Of a DNA stretch of 64,000 nt, positions 57,395-64,000 are shown piece by piece. Made by a program: the position numbers and the translations under genes. The number at the start of each line of letters is the position of its first letter. Position 1 is the first letter of the stretch. The stretch lies in assembly GCA_025531455.1 (NCBI GenBank), contig JAMYHL010000095.1:62001-126000 (forward strand), given 5' to 3'. The notes under the pieces are model-generated. The model made no database searches. It saw only the letters and a program-made list of their open reading frames with translations, and had not been told where the DNA came from. The stretch comes from Apiotrichum sp. Y4204 (lineage: Eukaryota; Basidiomycota; Tremellomycetes; Trichosporonales; Trichosporonaceae).

Positions 57395-59546
57395 CTACTT
57401 GTCTTCTTTGGCGCCAGGCGCGTACTCCTCCTGCCCGGGAGGGTGGGGCATGTCGAACTTTGTCCGCACATTGTAGAAGACCTGGATGTCAGCAGTTTCA
57501 ATCCAAAGTCACCCACCTTGAGGAACTTGCTGCGCGCGCCCTGCGCGGCAACGCCCCGGTCCTGCAGGTCCTGGTCGGCCATGTTGACCATGTCGCGCCA
57601 GTTTGAGCGCTCAAAGTTGGACGTGTACTTGTGGAGGCGGAGAACGCGGAGCCAGCTCTGCACGTCGTCGAGGATCTTGAGGTCGACATCGTCCGGGCCC
57701 GCAACGCCCGCGCCACCGCCGGCACCACCACCCTGCTGCGGTGTTGCCGAGTTGGGCGACGCACTCTTCTGGCCAGGCAGCGGCGAGCGGCGTCCAGACG
57801 GCTGGCGGCTGCTGGGGCCACGCGGCGGGTTGAGCTGCGAGCCAGGGAAGCCGTACCCGCCGAGCTGGGCTGCATGTGCGGCCTGCGCGGCTTGGGCTGC
57901 CTGCGCCGCCTGCGCGACCTGCGAGAGCTGCGCGACCTGCTGCGCCTGCGCGACGGCCAGCATCTGCATGGCATTGGGAGACGTGAGGTTCAGGTTTGAA
58001 AGGTTCATGCTGAGAGCACCAAGAGCTGCCGGGTCGTTGAGACCGAGAGACGAAAAGTCTGCCCCGCTGCGCGACCCCGCGTTCCAGCCAAACCCGCTGC
58101 CGGGCGAGAAGTTCTCGTCCTCGTGCGAGCCTGTGTTCGACACACCCGAAACGTTGCGGCTGGCGGGACCACTGGGCTGCCCGCTGGGGCGGCGGTACTT
58201 GCGTGCATCGTCGAGGTGGATGCGGTTGTTGGCAGCAGCAGCGCCAGCCGCAAGCTGGAGAGACGCGAGCGAGTTGAACGGAAGGCCAGAGGGGTCGACC
58301 TTGTTCGGGTCCCCAAACATCGGCACAAGCGGGGTGTTGACCATGGACGCCCACGAGCCCGAATGCGCAAGTGCGCTCGCCGCGCTGCCGGGCGAGCCGA
58401 CCTCGCTGGGGAGACCAAGACCGAGTGAACCAGGACCAGCACTGAGACGCGGTGTGTTGGAGCGCGAGCCAGTAAAGCTCGGTTCGTGGGCACCGGCGCC
58501 ACCCGTAAAGTCGGTGCTCTTAGGACGCATATCGGGCTGAGGGGAGCGGGAGCGCACGCTCGCGTCGTCGAGACCCGGGGATGGACCACGCTCCATGACC
58601 TGGTCGAGCTGGCTTGACCAGCGCGCCTCATTCGAGGACAATGTTCCAGGTGCCGAGATGCGGTTCTGGCGGAGCGACTTGGCCTTCTGCGCAGATGACT
58701 CGAGGGCCGACTCTGGCGCGAGGTAGTTGTTCATTCCCGGCGAGTTGGCATAGTTTGCCGAGGGCGACTTGAGGCCCATACCAACGAGCTTGGACTCCAT
58801 CTGGGCGTGCATCGACGGCGGGGCCGCGGGGCTCGGGGAGAGCATGGCTGTCAAGGGGTCCGACTGGGCCATGTGTTGGAGGACACTCAAGAAGAAGCGG
58901 ATCTGGACCGGAGTCGAGTGCTGGAGAAGCGAGTACAGCGCGGCAGTGCGCTCGGCTTCAGACAGAACGCGGAACCCTACATGTCAGCTGCGTCTGGTCA
59001 ATCTACCATGTCACTCACAAGATTCAATGGCGCCAAGCTCCTCCGTAAAGTTCTGGTCCGTGCTGGCAGCGGCCATCTCCTCCTGGATGTCAGCGATGAG
59101 GTCCCGAGAGTAAGACCCACAAGAGTGGCCTCCCACGAGGCGAGATGCTTAAACCACTGGTCAATCTGCTCGGCCTCTGGGGTGCGCGCCTGCTCGCGAC
59201 CGGCAGAAGTCAGGAACTCGGACGAGGGCCGACCTCCGCCTCCCGAGACGGCGCGCGCGGAGCTGCCCATGGGGCGCGGCGAGAGGCTGTCGCGGTTGAT
59301 GAATGATCCGAGGCCGAGAGCGACGCCGGAAGTGGAGACATGGCGGGGCTGGGCGGGGGAAAGACCCGGGGAGGTGGGGTTGCCGAGTGCGCCGAAGCCA
59401 CGCGCCGCGCCCGCGTTGCCCGACGTGGAAGGGGGGCCGAGGGACTGGCGTGTGAGCTTTGCGGGATTCGCGGGATTGACCGGGGGATGCGGGCCCGCGG
59501 GGGACGGCGACGGCGACCGGTGGGGACGGAGCGTCGACGAGGCCAT
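57395..59546 (-). CDS. VTS1: SAM-domain RNA-binding protein Vts1 (Smaug family)
   Basis: Four exons (59121-59546, 59019-59082, 57517-58976, 57395-57481) give 678 residues. Vts1 binds stem-loop Smaug recognition elements in mRNAs through its SAM domain and recruits the deadenylation machinery. The conserved N-terminal domain at about 125-205 reads WFKHLASWEATLEEMAAAS, NFTEELGAIESWFRVLSEAE and RTAALYSLLQ. The long middle is disordered and rich in Ser, Pro and Asn, with an Ala/Gln/Val run around 58000-57850. The C-terminal SAM domain (about 591-656) has SWLRVLRLHKYTSNF and GARSKFLK, continued by VFYNVR in the last exon. Both diagnostic domains are present and all junctions keep frame. Confidence 0.94.
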
Positions 59547-62311
59547 AGTGGGACAGTGATTCGGGCCAGCCGGTGGGCCTGGGAGGGTAAGTATTATACG
59601 GGAGAAAGGAGAGTGGGGGAAGGGAGTGTGGAGAGATGAGGAGTGTGGTGGTGGAATGCGACGTGGGATGGGTGGCGGCGCCGACCGAGTGGATGGGATG
59701 CGAAACACCGTGAGCGGAGCGAGCAGCCAGCACACACAGCCAGCAAGACGCCTCAAACGCTCGATGGCCCGATGGGCACTCGCCGTCCGATTGGGCCACG
59801 CGACGCGTACAGGTCGGGCCGCAGCGAAACAAGTGACCACGTAGGGAATGCCCTTCCAGCTTCCAGCGATCCAGCAACGACAGCCTTTAGCCAGCCTCCT
59901 GCAGCTACTCCAGCCAGAACGCCGCGTGCCTTGGGGGAATACCATGCACTCTGTCCGACGGTGAGCTCGTCAGTTGGTCGCACAGAGACAGCCAGCCCGA
60001 TGGGTTCCATTGGCAGACGCCATCCAGCGAGGCGTCAAGGCCGGGGTAAGCAGTGAGCCCCTGGTATCTTCTGATTCCCTTCTGCCGCCTGTGCGCGTCC
60101 GACCTCACACGAAGCGGTATGCTCAATGCGGCGAAACATTCTGTGAGTTCGACGCGGCTTTGCTGCGCTGTACGAAGCTCGGGCCGGTGAGGGTCGGCAG
60201 CGCAGGGTCGCAGGGCGAGCGGCGTCGCGTCCCACATTGGGGTGGAGAGAGGACGATGAGAGGAGGATGGACACGTACCGAGGTGAGAGAGAGACGCGAC
60301 GGGGGAGGGGAAGGGGGATGTAGGTGTGGTTGATTAGTTGGACGGTGGTGTGTACGATGTGAACGATGGGGGAGATGGGATGAGCGATGGCGAGCGGACT
60401 GCCGATGACAATGAGAGACGAGACGAGACTGAGACGAGTGACGGGGAACGGCGAGGAGCGAGGAGCGAAGGGGGGGAGCGCGCGCCGCGGTGGCAATCTG
60501 AAAGGGGAAAGGGAAGGGAGGGAAGGGGAGCGAAAGAGAGGGGGGATGGGAGTGGGGGGTGTGTGTGGTGTGTGTGGTGTGTGTGTGGATTGGCAGGGGG
60601 GAGCTAGCTGATAGCGCGAGCTAGAGGGGAAGGGAGGGGAAGGGAATGGACGGATCGGAGGGGGGATAGCAGAGGACCAGAGGGCGAAAGGAGGAAGGGT
60701 AAGGGGAAGACAGAAAAGACAGGGAAGACAGGAACTGTCCACGCAAAAGGAGGAGAGGAGAGGTCGTAAGAGAGGGAAGACACTCTGAGCTCTGAGATGA
60801 GGGGAGGACACAATAAATTAATAAAAAAATCCAGTAAAATTCCAACAAAACTCTGATCCGTCTTCCCCTCCTTGCTCGGAGCTGCGGAGCAGAGCAGATT
60901 CGGACAGAGCAGCGCAGTGGCAGCGCGGAGTACCTCGTTGCGATCGTTCGGAGTACGCGGAGCATGCATGCCACGGATAGATGTACGCCGGATGCACACC
61001 GGATACCGGATACCGGATACACGGCACGGCAGAGCGACTTGTTCTCTTTGAGTGCAGAGTTGATTGCACAACTGCTCACACGCTATACCCCATTATGAAC
61101 TCCATAGTCTACATACACTACGAGGCACTCTACAGCCCATATATCTCACGATGCCATAATGCGCCATCTCACGCGCAGCATTAAGCTATCCCCGGAGGAA
61201 CAAGCCCTGTCTGGCCTGTCCGGGGGGCGATGCACTCTCTCGCTGGATCGCTGGCACCTCTCGGGTCCATTGAGAGAGCCGCGGCTACGCCCGCCCCCGC
61301 GCTCCGTCCGAGGTACGGCGTCGCAGAAGCCGAGGAGAGGCAAGATCCAATATCCAAGATCCAAGACATTGGGCATCGACGTGTCGCGTCGCGCGAGCGC
61401 GAATATGAATTGGCATTGGAATTGCAAGTGCTGCAATTTCTACATTCTACATTCCGGCCATTGAGGAACATGCTGAGCCCCGAGATACATGTAACAGCGA
61501 GCGGAACGGGACGCGTCCCGCGATTGTATATTGGCCATACTATCGCCACTCTCTTGCATCTCTTGGCCAGGACATGCATGCGCAAGCAGGGCATGCAGGG
61601 CACTCGCCATGTACCTGGGCAGCACGGGCAGGCGCACAGGTGTGCAGGTGGCAATAGCAAACCTTGCAGCTTGCTGAATGCCTACAGCCCCAGGACCCCT
61701 GGCCGCCCCTGGGCTTTTCTCCGAACTTTGAACTCTGAAGGATGTACAGTACGTCCGCACCACTTGACATGCGTCTGGGCGGACGATGCCGATCCTCGCC
61801 AAACGGTCCATGGCTCCACAAAGGCGATGGGTACTGTGGGTACTTGTCTAGCGATCTGGCATTTGGCAGTCCCGACCTCGATCTCCACAATCCCGCAAGG
61901 ATTGCAAAGAGTATGGGGGTCGTGGAGATGTGGAGAAGACCGAATGGCGCCCCCAAAACTTGGCAGCTATGAGACCCCCAAGACCCAGTCGGGGCTGGAT
62001 ACTAAACCTCGTCGCCGTGCGTTCCCATGTCACCACCACGAAGGAGATAAACGCTCGGCATTGGAATAATTGATATAATGTATCACAGGATCACAGGACA
62101 GCATGTGGATGCACGGGCATGGTAGAGAGAAATTCAGTGAGCTGCTCAAGTCGACACAACCGAAATGAAAGCATCGGAGGATTCCGAGCCTCTGCAGAAC
62201 AACGGTGGCTCACTCGACACCAAATCCAAAATTCCCTCCACCACACCAAACAATGACACAATAAAGCCACTCGAACTCCACTTTGCATCAACAACACAAT
62301 CCACCACCACG
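59547..62311. other. Divergent intergenic region, 2.8 kb
   Basis: Lies between the VTS1 and MED7 starts. The 1.2 kb next to VTS1 is very purine-rich on the plus strand (long GA/GGGGA tracts at about 60240-60780, with GTGTGTGG runs near 60560), so CT-rich on the VTS1 sense strand; this is probably its leader and promoter. A CCGGATA tandem repeat lies at about 60998-61020. No gene seen. Confidence 0.5.
60998..61020. repeat. Short tandem CCGGATA repeat
   Basis: Three head-to-tail copies of the 7-mer CCGGATA with flanking ACA. Too short to classify further. Confidence 0.6.
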
Positions 62312-63528
62312 ATGGCCGAGGACGCAAACCTGCCAATCACAAACACGCTGTTCCCGCCCCCGCCGGCATACTACAAGGCGTTCACGCCCGATGCTGTCGC
62401 GCGCTTTGCTGCGCTGAAGCGGGAAAAGGCAGGAGGGGACGAGGGAACTGGGGACGATGCCGGTGCCGGTGCCGGTGGAGACGCGACGAGCCCGATCGCA
62501 CCCCCCGAGCCTGGGGAGTTTGAGCGTCTCGAGGCGGAGCTCTCCCCGCCCCGCGCGGACTGGATTCAGGAGGACGGCGGGTGGATGCTTTTTGGGCAGG
62601 TGTACACTGTGAGTCTGCGAGCGGACCGCGACGAGACGCGAATGAAGCTATGCGAAGTGATCTAGGCATCCCTCTTCCCATATACTCTCCCACTGACCGC
62701 AGACGGAACCGTATATCCCGACAGCAAAGGACATTAACCTCCCGGAGAACATCACGGCACGGGTGTGTGCGGGCGGGGACAGCGAGCGCGCCACGCTCCC
62801 CGTCCTCCTGCACAGCTTCCTGCACACGCTGCTCGCGCTCGTGGACAGTCTTACCGTCACAGCGCGGAATCCGGGCGAGTTGGCGGTCGCGCAGCGCGGA
62901 TCTGAGGGCGACGAGGTGCGTGTGTGGAAATGGGCCTTGCCGATGAGCTCGGAGCTGGGAACATGGTGAGACTGCTTGCTGACGGCAGTACATCCAACAC
63001 CTCTCAAACCTCGCCGCCGCAATGATGGTGTCGGCCAACCAGCTGCGCGGCGTACAGGCCGAGGCGACGCTCGTGATGCTCATGGAGAAGCAGCTTGCCG
63101 AGCGGCGCGCGCAGACGGCAAAGTTGAGAGAGTGAGTGCGATGCGGCGAAGCGCTGCCAAAAGCTGAGCGAGGGCGTTGAAGCCAGCGCCGAGCCTTGAA
63201 CTTGCGGCACAGGGCGCTGGGCGCTGGGCGTGGATTTCGCATGTGTGCATGCAGCCACGCCCCCGACAGGCCCGCCAATCCCTTGGCTGACGACAGGAAA
63301 TGCGCCGAGGTGTCGGCAACGATCCGGCGGCTGAAGGACGCGTCGGCGGCTGTGGCGGGTTCGGGAGAAGGCGGTGATGCGGATGGGACGGAGCCGGACA
63401 AGGCTGCGGGAGATGGTAAGGGTGAGGAGGGCACAGGTGGGACGGGACAGGACAATGGGCCTGTTCTGAATGGCGACGGGGACGCAGGCAAGAGTGCGCC
63501 GGACGAGGCGATGGCTGTTGATGAGTAG
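62312..63528 (+). CDS. MED7: Mediator complex subunit 7
   Basis: Four exons (62312-62608, 62703-62915, 62989-63131, 63297-63528) give 294 residues. Med7 is a middle-module Mediator subunit that pairs with Med21 and Med4 and is needed for RNA polymerase II transcription. Family features are the N-terminal LFPPPPAYYKAFTPDAVARF, a PPR-linked segment with GWMLFGQVYT, the helix LLHSFLHTLLALVDSLTVTA followed by RNPGE, and YIQHLSNLAAAMMVSANQLR. The coiled region after that (LVMLMEKQLAERRAQ) would pair with Med21. The tail is acidic and Gly-rich. An in-frame ATG at 62165 would add 49 residues without family resemblance, so I chose 62312. Confidence 0.9.
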
Positions 63529-64000
63529 GCTGATTGATGAGAGTATACCCTGCACATGCATACCCAATCTGATGATAGCATACTGATACTCGCGGCGCGA
63601 CCTGGGACATAGGCTGTACGTAGGTACGAGATGTGGTGGAAGGCATGACATGGCAATGACGTTCGGAGGCAAGCTACAAGGTCTGACCTGCTGCCACATT
63701 CCTGATGGCCACATACGATAGCTGCATAACTCTACTGTTATCCCCATAGCTCACATTCTTACAGTAAGTAAACAAAGCTCAGACATTCAGACAGACGGTG
63801 CACACTGATGATGGGACACAGCCTTTTCTGCAGTCCGACTGGCGTCCGCAGTGGGCGCTGCATCTCAATCGCTTCACGCTGCGCCATCGTCTTCCCCGCC
63901 GTCCTCCCTCTGATCCCCGCTGACTCTCCTTCTCCCCTGACGGCTCATACCACCATCTCGTCCCCTGCATCCCCTTCCTCATCCCCTCATCTCCTCCCCA
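63529..64000. other. Intergenic sequence to the right edge
   Basis: No gene seen. The last 100 bp are strongly CT-rich (plus strand), as in the leader of a gene lying beyond the window. Confidence 0.4.

Noticed and set aside
57443..58540. 365-codon open frame on the plus strand
   Set aside because: Antisense to VTS1 exon 3; its Ala/Cys run is the complement of the Ala/Gln run in Vts1.
1..64000. CRISPR arrays, bacterial operons or prophage
   Set aside because: Spliced eukaryotic genes throughout; no regularly spaced repeats or phage genes.

Overview
The window is nuclear DNA of a basidiomycete fungus. GC is moderately high. Every recognisable gene except possibly the left-edge fragment can be modelled with short GT-AG introns (mostly about 35-60 nt), whose CTRAC-like branch points sit only a few bases before the acceptor. 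Protein resemblances and gene style suggest a Tremellomycete yeast, perhaps Trichosporonales; this is inference, not proof. I see no rRNA, CRISPR array, intact transposon or confident tRNA.

Left part (1-16.9 kb): the 3' end of a Sec12-like gene; phosphoserine aminotransferase (SerC) divergent from a BCS1-type mitochondrial AAA protein; a 1,990-residue Rho GEF of the Rom1/Rom2 type (DEP, two DH copies, PH, CNH); a Tudor-less SMN homologue; and a single-pass membrane protein with a signal peptide.

Middle (16.9-46.4 kb): gene-poor. It holds a second membrane protein with a long cytoplasmic tail, a Zn2Cys6 transcription factor, an iron-sulfur L-serine dehydratase of bacterial type, a Siz/PIAS SUMO ligase, a small alpha/beta hydrolase and the mitochondrial ADP/ATP carrier, separated by 1-5 kb stretches without recognisable genes. 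One stretch carries a decayed copy of the end of an ADP/ATP carrier gene.

Right part (46.4-64 kb): a GPI-anchored cysteine-containing surface protein, then a cluster of three small secreted 8-cysteine proteins with the same two-exon architecture (second exon exactly 83 nt in each), then housekeeping genes: a Vip1-type RRM protein, the SAM-domain RNA-binding protein Vts1, and Mediator subunit Med7.

Most genes are unrelated housekeeping functions. The most unusual local feature is the small secreted cysteine-rich cluster (49.3-53.6 kb) beside a GPI protein. The serine dehydratase is the second: its three Fe-S cysteines have the spacing of the bacterial enzyme, and a 17-nt last exon supplies a C-terminal cysteine.
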